Source: Corynebacterium sp. SCR221107
GTDB taxonomy: Bacteria; Actinomycetota; Actinomycetes; Mycobacteriales; Mycobacteriaceae
Assembly (NCBI RefSeq): GCF_027886475.1
Contig: NZ_CP115670.1
Coordinates: 2,790,001 to 2,854,000, forward strand
DNA length: 64,000 nucleotides
Direction: 5' to 3'
Position numbers and translations under genes: made by a program. The notes beneath the pieces were generated by a model. The model saw only the letters and a list, made by a program, of their open reading frames with translations, had not been told where the DNA came from and did no database searches. The number at the start of each line of letters is the position of its first letter. Positions within the stretch are counted from its first letter, which is position 1. Shown here piece after piece: positions 1-10,647 of this stretch.

Positions 1-514
1 CGATGGCCAGCGGCGCGAAACCAGCCGGTGCCCGCTTGGAAGTAACACCCAGGATCACCCAGAGGAAGACCGCAGTGGGCACAACCTCAATGAGCAGCGC
101 AGCCATCATGGAATAGCCATGCGGCGACAGGTCGCCATAGCCATTGGTGGCAAAACCGGACTCGACGGCACTGAAGCCGTCCACACCGGAGGCGATGACA
201 TACAGCACTCCACCGGCAACGATGCCAGCCACCAGCTGGGTAATGATGTACGGAATAACGGCGGCCGACTCAATGCGCTTGGCCACCCAGCAGCCCAGGG
301 TCACAGCAGGGTTAAAGTGACCACCGGAGATATGACCGACGGCATAGGCGCCGGTCACCACGGTCAAACCGAAGGCCAAGGCCACGCCGAGGTAGCCAAT
401 ACCAACTGGGAAGCCAGAATCCGTCTGCGCGGTGGCAGCTAAGACGGCGGAGCCACAGCCACCGAAGACAAGCCAGAAGGTACCGAGAAATTCAGCCCAG
501 AGGCGCTTGGACAT
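1..514 (-). CDS. aqpZ: Aquaporin Z (partial, 3' end beyond window)
   Basis: Water channel of the MIP family in the cytoplasmic membrane. The minus-strand translation starts [19 protein letters not shown], the typical AqpZ first helix, and contains the first NPA box as HFNPAVTLG at about residue 65. The reading frame runs off the left edge, so the second NPA half is not visible. The start is fixed by an in-frame UAG four codons upstream. A good Shine-Dalgarno (AAGGAG) lies too far upstream of this AUG and instead serves an AUG-UAG start-stop pair at 526-521 (see findings). Family assignment is secure; solute specificity (water versus glycerol) cannot be told from this half. Confidence 0.93.
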   Translation of the reverse strand, partial: MSKRLWAEFLGTFWLVFGGCGSAVLAATAQTDSGFPVGIGYLGVALAFGLTVVTGAYAVGHISGGHFNPAVTLGCWVAKRIESAAVIPYIITQLVAGIVAGGVLYVIASGVDGFSAVESGFATNGYGDLSPHGYSMMAALLIEVVPTAVFLWVILGVTSKRAPAGFAPLAI

Positions 515-918
515 GGGAACCTACATGAGAGAAGTCTCCTTTTGAGATGAAAAAGCACAAGGTTGTACACTCTGAGAAATGGAGCAAATCCCTACCCCAC
601 TTTCTTACATTCTTCTAAGCGTTTCACAGAATTGATATATCCGCAAACCCTGCGGAGATTCCTTCGCTCCCATTGTGACCCCGAACACAATGCTGTGACT
701 GTGGAATTATTGCGGGCGGGGCGCCCTTCTTCACAAACCCTTCACAAGTTCACCACCCAAAGGTGAATTTCAGGTTTGCCCGAGTTGAAGAACTGTAGAA
801 AAACGCAAGGCCAGATGGGGTACAACCCCTTGGGAACAAGTTTTTTGAAAGGTCTTCCGTTTCAATCATCTTGTGTTTATTATCTTCTCCTAACTAAGCG
901 TCTAGATTGGAGATTCCC
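515..918. other. Intergenic gap between divergent aqpZ and YhgE/Pip gene
   Basis: About 400 bp without a credible gene; the short frames here have no family features. It must carry the promoters of both flanking genes. A TTATTAT-like -10 candidate sits near 877-883 for the plus-strand gene, but no well-spaced -35 was found. No strong hairpin was seen. Confidence 0.5.
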
Positions 919-2802
919 TTGTCCCAAAGCTTTCTCGGCTGGCATCGACTTCTCGATTGGCGGCCCTCCTCCGTGTTTGCACGTATCGGAATCGTGCTGC
1001 TTCTCGTCGCGCCAATTTCCATTGCCGGAACGATGATGTGGGCGATGTGGGACCCTTCAAAGTACATGCGCGACATTGAGCTCGCCGTGGTCAACGAGGA
1101 TGCCGGCGTCACCGCCGGCGGCGAGTACACCAACTACGGCGAGCAGATCGTCGAAGGACTGCTGGAGACCGAGTATCTCAACTTCACCGCTACCAGCTCC
1201 GACCTCGCGGAGGAAGGCCTTACCCGGGGCAAGTACATGATGGTTGTAACCATTCCCCAGGACTTCTCCGAGGAGGCCGTAACCATCATCAGTGACAATC
1301 CGGTGCGCCCGGAGATTGAGTTCGCCTCCAATGACTACTACGGAACCAACAGCTCCGTTATCACCGCAAGCCTCACGCCGAAGGTGCAGACTAGCGTCGA
1401 AAACGCGATCACGAAGAAGTACGCCGATAAGGTCATAACCGGCCTTGGCAAGCTCAGCGGTGGTCTCGGGCAAGCGGCCGAGGGCGCCGGCAAGCTCGAC
1501 GAGGGTGCCGCGAAGCTGCAGGCAGGCGGTGCACAGGCGGTCGAAGGCATCGCCAAGGTGGATGATGGTGCCGGCCAGCTTGCCAATGGCATGGATTCTT
1601 TGGTCAACGGCACGGCCCAGCTTGCCGACGGTGCCGGCCAGATCGAAGGCGGCGTCACCCAGCTCACCGACATGCTAATCCCCATGCTTACCCAGGCACA
1701 GCAGGTCACCCCGGAGCTCTACCAGGCCGAACAGACCTTGCGGCAGGTAGGCCTGGTGGAGCAGGCGGACAAGATCGCTGGAATCGTCGGCAAGCTTGAT
1801 CCTGCCAATAGCGACAACATGGTGGCACAGCTGGGCAAGCTGCGCGACGGTACCGCGTTGCTGCATGACAACCTTTCCAACCCGAACTCCGCCTATCTCA
1901 GCGGCGTGCTGAAGTTGCAGGATGGCGCGCATCAGCTTGCCGACGGGACCGGGCAGCTTCGCGCCGGCGGCGCGGCCTTAAAGGACGGCCTCGACCAACT
2001 CAAGGATGGCACCGGCGAGCTGTCTACCAAGCTTGCCGACGGCGCCGCCGCCGCACCCGCGATCGCACAGCCGGACACCTCGGCGCAAAACATGGCGGTA
2101 CCGATCACGTTTACCATGTCCAACGCCCATCCGGTTCAGACGGTAATCAGCGATACCGATCCCACCGCAAAGAAGGTCACCGGCGGCGTATCCATGCTAC
2201 TCATCCAGGTCTTCGGCTTCCTCATCATGCTGTTGATTTCCCTGTTGCTGCCCTACTATTTCGGGCGTAGCGAACGCACCGGCGTAGCGGTCATGAGTGC
2301 CTGGCTTGTTAAGGCAGTGGCCAACGCCGCGGTCCTGGGAATCCTCGCGGTGATCTCGCGCGGTCTGGGCTGGGATCCGGTCTCACCAGGGGCAGTTGCG
2401 TGGGTGATCGTGGCGATGTCCGCTGCGGGCGCCGCAGTGTATCAGCTCCTGCAGGTCCTGTTCGGCCGCGGGGCCGGTGGCGCGGTGGGCCTTGCCTTCT
2501 ACGCGCTCGGTGTGATGGTGTTTGGTGGCGTGTGGCCGATCGCGGCGGTGCCATCGTTTTTGCGGGCCTTCCACTTCGTCCACCCGATGACCTACACGAA
2601 AATGGCCTTCACCCGCGGCACCGACGGCATTCTCGATGCCTCCTACTGGCAGCCTCTGGGCGCGCTGGTGGCGTTTACCGTCATCGCGCTGGCGATCTCC
2701 GTGGTCGCACTTCACGCCCGGCGCGTGGGTCCCGCCCGGCCGCTACCGGGCCAGGACAAGGTCACCGTCTCCCGTCCCCAGGCGCAGCAGGTCTTCGCAT
2801 AG
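919..2802 (+). CDS. YhgE/Pip domain ABC-2 type membrane protein
   Basis: Predicted integral membrane protein of the YhgE/Pip family (627 aa from the TTG at 919). It has one N-terminal transmembrane segment (about residues 18-42), a long extracytoplasmic region, and about five C-terminal transmembrane segments from about residue 420, the ABC-2 membrane fold. The middle region (about 190-370) contains repeats of the form LxDGxxQLxxG, as in Pip proteins and MmpL-associated exporters. I chose TTG 919 over TTG 907 because GGAG at 909-912 is correctly spaced from 919. A bidirectional-looking hairpin follows the gene. Family role: export or phage receptor; the substrate is unknown. Confidence 0.82.
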   Translation: MSQSFLGWHRLLDWRPSSVFARIGIVLLLVAPISIAGTMMWAMWDPSKYMRDIELAVVNEDAGVTAGGEYTNYGEQIVEGLLETEYLNFTATSSDLAEEGLTRGKYMMVVTIPQDFSEEAVTIISDNPVRPEIEFASNDYYGTNSSVITASLTPKVQTSVENAITKKYADKVITGLGKLSGGLGQAAEGAGKLDEGAAKLQAGGAQAVEGIAKVDDGAGQLANGMDSLVNGTAQLADGAGQIEGGVTQLTDMLIPMLTQAQQVTPELYQAEQTLRQVGLVEQADKIAGIVGKLDPANSDNMVAQLGKLRDGTALLHDNLSNPNSAYLSGVLKLQDGAHQLADGTGQLRAGGAALKDGLDQLKDGTGELSTKLADGAAAAPAIAQPDTSAQNMAVPITFTMSNAHPVQTVISDTDPTAKKVTGGVSMLLIQVFGFLIMLLISLLLPYYFGRSERTGVAVMSAWLVKAVANAAVLGILAVISRGLGWDPVSPGAVAWVIVAMSAAGAAVYQLLQVLFGRGAGGAVGLAFYALGVMVFGGVWPIAAVPSFLRAFHFVHPMTYTKMAFTRGTDGILDASYWQPLGALVAFTVIALAISVVALHARRVGPARPLPGQDKVTVSRPQAQQVFA

Positions 2803-2842
2803 TACGACGCTAGATATCCAGAGCCTGTGCCAAAGATAGGCC

Positions 2843-2872
2843 AAGGCCCGCAGCAATACAGCTGCGGGCCTT
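2843..2872 (+). terminator. Hairpin terminator after YhgE/Pip gene
   Basis: Perfect 12-bp inverted repeat (AAGGCCCGCAGC / GCTGCGGGCCTT) with a 6-nt loop, about 40 bp after the stop codon. The T-tract is poor (TTGAATTG), so termination may be partial. Confidence 0.75.
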
Positions 2873-2908
2873 GAATTGTGGGCGCAGCAAGCGATGGCAC
2901 CCACGCCT

Positions 2909-2950
2909 CGGATATGTCGATTCATTCGACACATCACGCGGATATGTCGA
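2909..2950. repeat. Direct repeat CGGATATGTCGA with nested inverted repeat
   Basis: CGGATATGTCGA occurs at 2909-2920 and again at 2939-2950 (30-bp period). The first copy also forms an inverted repeat with the following TCGACA (TGTCGA-TTCAT-TCGACA). It lies in the 320-bp gap between the convergent ends of the YhgE/Pip gene and glf, where no gene was found. It could be a protein-binding site or a processed RNA; nothing decides between them. Confidence 0.5.
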
Positions 2951-3124
2951 ATTTTTCGCAAAAATTAAACATATTGGTGCGAGCATCGGCCACTTCCTTT
3001 CGGACAGCAGCCGTCCTGACTGGTCCTTAAGGCGCCCAGCACTGCGGCGCGTGGGAACGTCGAAAAGCATTGCGACATGCAAAACGGCGCCGCAAGCGAA
3101 CCTGCGACGCCACAAAGCTATTGG

Positions 3125-4879
<1,755 letters not shown>

Positions 4880-7030
4880 GTGCTGCAAAGACGCCGCCTC
4901 GGCACCGCACAGGCGCGGCCGGTCACTTCGGTGGTTCTCGCAACCGCCCTGGTAGCCTCCGCCGCCGTCGGACTTGGTGCCAACCGCATCCTGCAAACCC
5001 AAGGCTCGGCCATCGACCCGGTCACGGCCACCACCAACACCGAAAGCTTCGCCGCGGGCGCCAACGTTGTTGTTGATGACCCCGCGATCGCTGCCCAGGG
5101 CGAGGGCGACGGCCCCCGCACGGTCAAGGAATTCACCCAAGAAGAGCAGTTCTCCCAGTTCGCACTGACGTGGACTGGCGAGAAGGACATCGCCGCCTAC
5201 TTCCGCTCCCAGCGCGAGGACGGTTCCTGGTCCGAGTGGTTTAGCGCCCCGCCGCTGGACTACGCATCCGATTCCCCGAATGCCAAGAACGGCACCGACC
5301 TCATCTACATCGAGCCGACCCACAAGGTTCAGGTCTCGGTCTCCGGCGTTGACCTTTTCGCGGACACCGCCGCCACCGAGGCAGCACCTGCACAAGATGC
5401 TGCTGCTCCTGCACAAGAGGCTGCTCCTGCACAAGAGGCTGCTCCGGCAGAGTCCGCAACCCCTGCTGAGGCTGCTCCAGCCGAGTCCGCACCGGCGGCT
5501 GAGCAGGCACCGGCTGCCGACTATTCCGCAGGCACCACTTCGGGCAACGGCACCGCTCCACTGCCGACCAACTTCGGCGATATCAAGCCGGTTGCGGACG
5601 TGGAGGATACGGCCGGGGTAGCGTCGGCAAGCGATATCGAGGCAGTGTTTATGGACGGCGGCGAATCGCAGCTGCCCGCTGGCGGCATTGAGCTCACCGC
5701 CGATTCCGACGGCATGCCGCGGGTGATCTCCCGCCAGGGCTGGGGCGCCAACGAGTCCCTGCGCTGCTCCTCGCCGACGTATGACGACGGCGTCTCCGCC
5801 GTGGTCATTCACCACACTGCAGGCTCCAATAACTACACCGAATCCCAGGCCCCGGGCATTGTTCGTGGCATTTACCAGTACCACGCGCAGACTTTGGGCT
5901 GGTGCGACATCGGATACAACGCCTTCGCCGACAAGTACGGCAACCTCTACGAGGGCCGCTACGGCGGGCTAAACAAGGCCGTTCACGGCGCCCACGCCGG
6001 TGGCTTTAACACCAACACCTGGGCGATCTCCATGATCGGCAACTACGACACCGCCCAGACCACTCCCGCCATGATCCAGTCCGTCGGTGAGCTCGCCGGC
6101 TGGCGCGCCAAGGTCGCAGGCTTTGACCCCAAGGGCACTGATACCCACTACTCTGAGGGCTCGAACTTCACCTTCTACCCCTACGGCCAGGCCGTGACCC
6201 TGCCGAACATCTTCGCCCACCGCGACGTCGGTACGACCGCCTGCCCCGGCCAGTACGGCTATGCACAGATGGGTAATATCCGCGACATCGCCAAGCAGAA
6301 GTACAACTCCATCCTGTCCGGCTCGACTGGTTCCACCACGACGAAGACAACGACCGCGGCTGCGCCGACGACGGTGGGTAGCCCTGCTGCCACGCCGAAC
6401 ACGCAGGCACCGGTTGTCAGCAACGGCGACAACGGGACTGCGCCGAACAACAGCAACGGCACCACCACCGGGGGCGTCAACAACGCCGCAGGTCTCGACG
6501 CCGCCGCCCTGCTGACCAATCTCGCCAGCAGCTCCAACAGCACCGATGCCTCCGCTTTCGGTTCCTTGATCTCCGTCGCTTTGGCGATCGCCTCGATCCT
6601 GCCGGGCACTGTTTCCGTGCTTGGCGACGTCCAGATCGCCGATGGTCTCAAGCTTTCCCAGCTGATCCCGGTGGTCACGGCCGTCAGCAACTTCCTCAGC
6701 AACTCCGACAACCTGGCTGCTGCCACGACCCTTATCAACTACCTGGGCAACGCTCGCACCGGTGTCGCATCCTATGCCGCCGCCAACGGTGAGACGGTCT
6801 CCTACCAGCTGTTCGACAACGGCATCGTGCTGGATTCCTCTTCCACCGGCCAGCAGGCACTATGGGGTGCCATCGGCGATGCGTGGGCGGCTCAAGGCTT
6901 CGACCGCGGCCCGCTCGGCCTGCCGGTCAACCAGGAGTACGACGCAGGAGGACTCAAGCGCGTCGACTTCCAGGGTGGTTACATCACCTACAACCCAGCG
7001 ACCGGCGCGGTCGATATTCAGACCAATTAG
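4880..7030 (+). CDS. Exported peptidoglycan amidase (PGRP/amidase_2 fold) with LGFP repeat
   Basis: Predicted secreted N-acetylmuramoyl-L-alanine amidase (716 aa). An N-terminal signal segment (about residues 15-35) is followed by a domain of unclear identity, an Ala/Pro/Glu-rich linker (about 170-220) and a PGRP-type amidase domain (about 275-460). Zn-site residues are visible: VVIHHTAG, FAHRDVGTTACPGQ. A disordered Thr/Ala region follows. The C-terminal GDAWAAQGFDRGPLGLPV is an LGFP repeat, a module that in corynebacteria is thought to bind the arabinogalactan layer. The GTG start at 4880 has AGGGAG 9 nt upstream. Located between glf and glpK. Likely role: cell-wall remodelling in the periplasm. 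Confidence 0.9.
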   Translation: MLQRRRLGTAQARPVTSVVLATALVASAAVGLGANRILQTQGSAIDPVTATTNTESFAAGANVVVDDPAIAAQGEGDGPRTVKEFTQEEQFSQFALTWTGEKDIAAYFRSQREDGSWSEWFSAPPLDYASDSPNAKNGTDLIYIEPTHKVQVSVSGVDLFADTAATEAAPAQDAAAPAQEAAPAQEAAPAESATPAEAAPAESAPAAEQAPAADYSAGTTSGNGTAPLPTNFGDIKPVADVEDTAGVASASDIEAVFMDGGESQLPAGGIELTADSDGMPRVISRQGWGANESLRCSSPTYDDGVSAVVIHHTAGSNNYTESQAPGIVRGIYQYHAQTLGWCDIGYNAFADKYGNLYEGRYGGLNKAVHGAHAGGFNTNTWAISMIGNYDTAQTTPAMIQSVGELAGWRAKVAGFDPKGTDTHYSEGSNFTFYPYGQAVTLPNIFAHRDVGTTACPGQYGYAQMGNIRDIAKQKYNSILSGSTGSTTTKTTTAAAPTTVGSPAATPNTQAPVVSNGDNGTAPNNSNGTTTGGVNNAAGLDAAALLTNLASSSNSTDASAFGSLISVALAIASILPGTVSVLGDVQIADGLKLSQLIPVVTAVSNFLSNSDNLAAATTLINYLGNARTGVASYAAANGETVSYQLFDNGIVLDSSSTGQQALWGAIGDAWAAQGFDRGPLGLPVNQEYDAGGLKRVDFQGGYITYNPATGAVDIQTN
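5381..5437 (+). repeat. Coding tandem repeat, 18-bp unit
   Basis: GCTGCTCCTGCACAAGAG is present twice back to back (5402-5419, 5420-5437), preceded by a diverged copy at 5381-5398. It encodes the Ala-Pro-Ala-Gln-Glu-Ala linker of the amidase. Such in-frame units can change in copy number by slippage without breaking the gene. Confidence 0.8.
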
Positions 7031-7041
7031 TCGCTGGGCTC

Positions 7042-7096
7042 TCCCACACAAAGAAAAGGAGGCCTACCCATTTGGGTGGGTCTCCTTTTGTGGGAT
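7042..7096 (+). terminator. Terminator after exported amidase
   Basis: Inverted repeat AAAAGGAGGCCTACCCA / TGGGTGGGTCTCCTTTT (7054-7089, two mismatches), extended by CCCACA/TGTGGG on the outside. A-rich and T-rich flanks could make it work in both directions; it separates the amidase from convergent glpK. Confidence 0.85.
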
Positions 7097-7247
7097 CTGA
7101 AGCCGTCCTCGTCTTTGTTGAATAGCCCTCCTTGTCTTGTTGAAGGAGATGGCTCATGGGTCGGGGGCAAAGATTCTCTGCAGCTAGTCTTCTGTGCGGT
7201 AGGCAGCACTGAGGAACTTATGGGAGCATTCTTTCTTCAAGCCAGCC

Positions 7248-8717
7248 TTAGTAGCTTTTGGCCACGGCTTTCTCCCACTGGCTTTTCAGCTTGGCCACCT
7301 TGGCCGCATCCATGTGCGGGCTCCAGGTGCGATCGATTTTGGCATGCTCGGCGATCACATCGAGGGTCTGCCACACCCCGGCGCCGAGACCGGCAGCGTA
7401 AGCAACGCCGCTGGCCGTGGTTTCGATGTCGACGGGGCGCACCACGTCCACGCCCAGCACATCGGCCTGCAGCTGCATAAGCAGCCCGTTGGCAACCATG
7501 CCGCCATCCACCCGCAGGGTCTCCAACGGAACCTCGGAATCGGCGACCATCGCGTCGGCGACCTCCCTTACCTGCATGGCAGTGGCCTCTAAGGCGGCGC
7601 GGGCGATATGCGCCTTGTTGGCAAAGCGGGTCAGCCCGGTGATCACGCCGTGGGCGTCCGGCACCCAGCGCGGGGCGAACAGCCCGGAAAAGGCCGGTAC
7701 GATGGCCACCCCGCCGTTGTCAGGCACAGAGGCCGCCAGGGATTCCACCTCCGGGGCAGAGTTGATGATGCCTAGGTTGTCGCGCAGCCACTGGATAAGC
7801 GCCCCGCCCACGGCAACGGAGCCCTCGAGGGCGTAGACGGGTCGTTCGTTTCTGATCTTGTAGCAGACAGTCGTCAGCATGCCGTTGGCACTGGTGACCT
7901 TCTCCGAACCGGTGTTAAGCAGCAGGAACAGACCGGTGCCGTAGGTGCACTTGGCAAGACCCGGTTCGAAACACCCCTGCCCGAACATCGCGGCCTGCTG
8001 ATCCCCTAGGACAGCGGTGATCGGCACGCCTTCGAGCGGGCCATGGTGGGTGATGGTGCCGAAGTCATCCACGCTCGACCGTATCCGCGGCAGCATGGTC
8101 ATGGGTACGCCGAGCAGGTTGCACAGCTGCGGATCCCAGGCCAGCGTGTCGAGATCCATGAGCAGGGTGCGCGAGGCGTTGGTGACATCGGTTTCGTGTC
8201 GCCCGGTGAGCTTGTATAACAGCCAGGAATCGATCGTGCCGAAGGCCAGCTCGCCGCGCAGTGCGCGTTCCCGCGCGCGGGGGACGTGGTTCAGGATCCA
8301 TGCGATCTTCGGCCCGGAGGGGTAGGAATTGATGAGCAACCCGGTGCGTTCCAGCCAGGAGGTCTGCGCGAGTGCGAGGTCTTCGGCGATGCGTGCGGTG
8401 CGGGTATCTTGCCACACGATGGCGTTGTAGATGGGCTCGCCGGTTGCCTTGTCCCACACGACGGTGGTTTCGCGCTGGTTGGTGATGCCGACCGCGGCGA
8501 TGTCGCAGGCATCGATGTCCGCGTTGGCGATCGCGGTGGCGATGACCAGCCGGGTGTTGTCCCAGATTTGTTTTGCATCGTGTTCGACCCATCCCTGCCG
8601 CGGGAAGATCTGGTCGTGTTCGCGCTGGCCAATACCTATGCCGACCCCGGATTCGTTGTAGATGATGCAACGGGTGGAGGTGGTTCCTTGGTCGATGGCA
8701 AGAACGAACTTGGGCAT
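7248..8717 (-). CDS. glpK: Glycerol kinase
   Basis: ATP-dependent phosphorylation of glycerol to sn-glycerol 3-phosphate (FGGY family, 489 aa, usual length). It starts [20 protein letters not shown], the FGGY phosphate-1 motif; [15 protein letters not shown] and the C-terminal [18 protein letters not shown] are conserved substrate and adenosine-site blocks. No Shine-Dalgarno is evident before the ATG at 8717; TTAAAT lies close upstream. The glycerophosphodiesterase at 26.9 kb and the acyltransferase at 13.3 kb would connect to the same glycerol 3-phosphate pool. Confidence 0.97.
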   Translation of the reverse strand: MPKFVLAIDQGTTSTRCIIYNESGVGIGIGQREHDQIFPRQGWVEHDAKQIWDNTRLVIATAIANADIDACDIAAVGITNQRETTVVWDKATGEPIYNAIVWQDTRTARIAEDLALAQTSWLERTGLLINSYPSGPKIAWILNHVPRARERALRGELAFGTIDSWLLYKLTGRHETDVTNASRTLLMDLDTLAWDPQLCNLLGVPMTMLPRIRSSVDDFGTITHHGPLEGVPITAVLGDQQAAMFGQGCFEPGLAKCTYGTGLFLLLNTGSEKVTSANGMLTTVCYKIRNERPVYALEGSVAVGGALIQWLRDNLGIINSAPEVESLAASVPDNGGVAIVPAFSGLFAPRWVPDAHGVITGLTRFANKAHIARAALEATAMQVREVADAMVADSEVPLETLRVDGGMVANGLLMQLQADVLGVDVVRPVDIETTASGVAYAAGLGAGVWQTLDVIAEHAKIDRTWSPHMDAAKVAKLKSQWEKAVAKSY

Positions 8718-8770
8718 ATTTCATTTAATCATTTCTTGCCTTGTTATTTGTGGCACGCGGTTGCCCTTTG

Positions 8771-8784
8771 TGCTTACCGACGCC
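8771..8784 (-). repeat. Dispersed motif A copy (minus orientation) in GC-rich gap
   Basis: TGCTTACCGACGCCCACCG is the complement of CGGTGGGCGTCGGTAAGCA. It sits in the glpK-GNAT gap, followed by a C-rich run with repeated CCCCTGCGCC. It shares at least 18 positions with the copies at 14274 and 53126. Confidence 0.7.
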
Positions 8785-8867
8785 CACCGCCGCAGCACCC
8801 CTGCGCCCCCTGCGCCCCTGCGCCGCAGCATCCTTGCGCTGCCCGTTACCCCCCGCAGAGCATGTGT

Positions 8868-9362
8868 TTAGAAGCGCTGCACGAGCACGTGGTAGCCATG
8901 CTCTGAATCGTAGGCGACCTCCTCGAAGCCCATGCGCAGGTAGAGCTTGTGGGCGCCGGGGTTATCGTCGTCCACACACAGGGAGATTCCCGGCGCGCCG
9001 GATTCGCGCACCTGGTCGATCGCGGCCGTGAGCAGGCGGGTGCCAAGACCTTGGCCTTGGTTGCGGTTTTCCACGGCGATGGCTAGCTCGGGGATTCCTT
9101 CCTCGACATGACCATAGCCGTGTTCTTCCTCGGTGCCATAGATGAGCCAGATGCCGCCGCAGGGGATGCCGAGGCTATCGACCGCGATGAATCCACCGCC
9201 TGTGGGACGCCAGTTTTCCACGTAGAGGTGGTAGTCATCAACGAAGTGGGCGCTGGGTGTCGCGGATTCATCGCCGAAGACGTCGGTGAGGAAATTTAGT
9301 CGCGCGATGTAGGTGCGGTCGGACTCGGTGGTTGGTCGAAGATCGACGGAAAGCTCGCTCAT
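8868..9362 (-). CDS. GNAT family N-acetyltransferase
   Basis: Predicted acetyl-CoA-dependent acyltransferase (164 aa from the ATG at 9362). The acetyl-CoA loop is visible as NRNQGQGLGTRLL, followed by QVRESGAPGISLCV and a C-terminal NPGAHKLYLRMGFEEV, the usual GNAT motif B. An upstream in-frame ATG (about 9374) would add a few residues; neither start has a strong Shine-Dalgarno. The substrate cannot be inferred. Confidence 0.85.
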   Translation of the reverse strand: MSELSVDLRPTTESDRTYIARLNFLTDVFGDESATPSAHFVDDYHLYVENWRPTGGGFIAVDSLGIPCGGIWLIYGTEEEHGYGHVEEGIPELAIAVENRNQGQGLGTRLLTAAIDQVRESGAPGISLCVDDDNPGAHKLYLRMGFEEVAYDSEHGYHVLVQRF

Positions 9363-9771
9363 GGACACCAGCATAACAATCAATGGGGGCACTATTGCCA
9401 CACAAACCTATAAATTGATAGAAATTTACCCCTGCTACACGCTCCCACCGCACCCCCGCCCCACCTGCGCAAATGTTTCTACTTAATCGCTTCTCCGCTA
9501 CCCCCACAACATCTACCTGTTGACCTATAGATTTTTGGTTGCTTTAGTTGAGTCTAGTTGAGAGCCGGTCACGCCTTGCAGGCAACCATGCAAGTTCGGC
9601 GTGTTTTCATCCCCCTTGCACCCTTGCTTTTTAGCCCCGGCACTGCTCCCAACGCACACCCTATTAGCGCCGCCGCCCGGGCCTTACACCTAAAGTCCCG
9701 CGGGGTGGTCCCTCCACAGCGGTCACGCTGCGAAGCGACAAACATTCGAAAAAACGAGAGAAGGTGTGGCA
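9363..9771. other. Intergenic gap upstream of universal stress protein
   Basis: About 410 bp between divergent genes with no credible coding frame. TTGACC near 9519 could be a -35 element. A short tandem TAGTTGAGTC / TAGTTGAGAG lies around 9545-9564, and an inverted repeat CTTGCA-N8-TGCAAG at 9575-9594. No further structure was found. Confidence 0.45.
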
Positions 9772-10638
9772 ATGTCATCACCCATCCTCGTTGGCTACCT
9801 CGCCAACGAACAAGGCAAGGCCGCGCTCACGCTCGGCTGCCAGCTTGCCCGAAGCATCGGCACCAGCGTCGAAATAGTCATGGTGACCGGGCATCCGGCC
9901 ACCTCCGGGGGTGCCTACCCACACGCGGTGGGCCCGGATCCCATCGTCGAAAAGCAATTGAGCGAATGGCTAGCAGAGGCGTTGAGCTTCGTCCCCGGCG
10001 ATGTTGCCGCCCAGGCCCGCATCGTGGCAGGGCGCAGCAGCGCGAAGGCGCTGGCCACCACCGCCCAGTACTTGGGCTGCCAGATGATCGTGGTCGGCAG
10101 TGCAGAAACGTCTATTTTCACCCGGCTGCTGGCAGGATCCGTCAGCCACGCCCTGTTGTCCGGTTCGCCGGTGCCGGTGGCCGTGGCCCCCTTGGGCTAT
10201 AACGATCCCTCACTGGTATCCAGGGTCTCTTGCATGTACGACCCGCTGCACGGGGATTTTCAGCTGTTTCGCTACGCGCTCGAGCACGCCGAAGACTTCG
10301 ACGTGGAGCTGCGCGTTATCACCCTCGGTGTCGGCGATGACCTCAAGGGTTCTACCGGGGTGGTGGACACAGCAGAAAGCCTGCGCTCGCTGGGCATCGA
10401 TGTCGATGGTCTCGTGCAATCCGGGCGCATGGCCTTCGTGAAGGCAATCGGTAAGACGCTGCGCCACGCCATCACGGAGATTACCTGGCGCGACGGGGAG
10501 ATTACGATCATCGGCTCTACCCGCGAGGCTTCCGACGGACGCGTCTCCGCAGGCCCTTTCGCCACCAAGCTCATCTCCGCCATCCCCACCCCCGCCATCA
10601 TGTGCCCCGCGGGCCAGTTCGCCCTGCATGGAAAGTGA
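9772..10638 (+). CDS. Universal stress protein family, tandem domains
   Basis: Cytoplasmic UspA-family protein (288 aa) with two Usp-like halves. The first half ends with the nucleotide-binding-type segment MIVVGSAETSIFTRLLAGSVSHALL (residues about 105-130); the second half is more degenerate. The ATG at 9772 has GAGAGAAGG 7 nt upstream. Only about 9 nt separate its stop from the APC permease start, so the two are co-transcribed and perhaps translationally coupled. That pairing suggests a stress- or energy-sensing subunit linked to the transporter (inference). Confidence 0.85.
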   Translation: MSSPILVGYLANEQGKAALTLGCQLARSIGTSVEIVMVTGHPATSGGAYPHAVGPDPIVEKQLSEWLAEALSFVPGDVAAQARIVAGRSSAKALATTAQYLGCQMIVVGSAETSIFTRLLAGSVSHALLSGSPVPVAVAPLGYNDPSLVSRVSCMYDPLHGDFQLFRYALEHAEDFDVELRVITLGVGDDLKGSTGVVDTAESLRSLGIDVDGLVQSGRMAFVKAIGKTLRHAITEITWRDGEITIIGSTREASDGRVSAGPFATKLISAIPTPAIMCPAGQFALHGK

Positions 10639-10647
10639 GTTCGTGCC

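Noticed and set aside
5381..5520. Tandem repeats looking like a small CRISPR or VNTR array
   Set aside because: The units are contiguous, without unique spacers, and encode the Ala/Pro linker of the secreted amidase in frame; it is a coding repeat.
9558..10202. 214-aa plus-strand frame overlapping the Usp gene
   Set aside because: Arg/His/Pro-rich shadow of the real coding frame starting at 9772.
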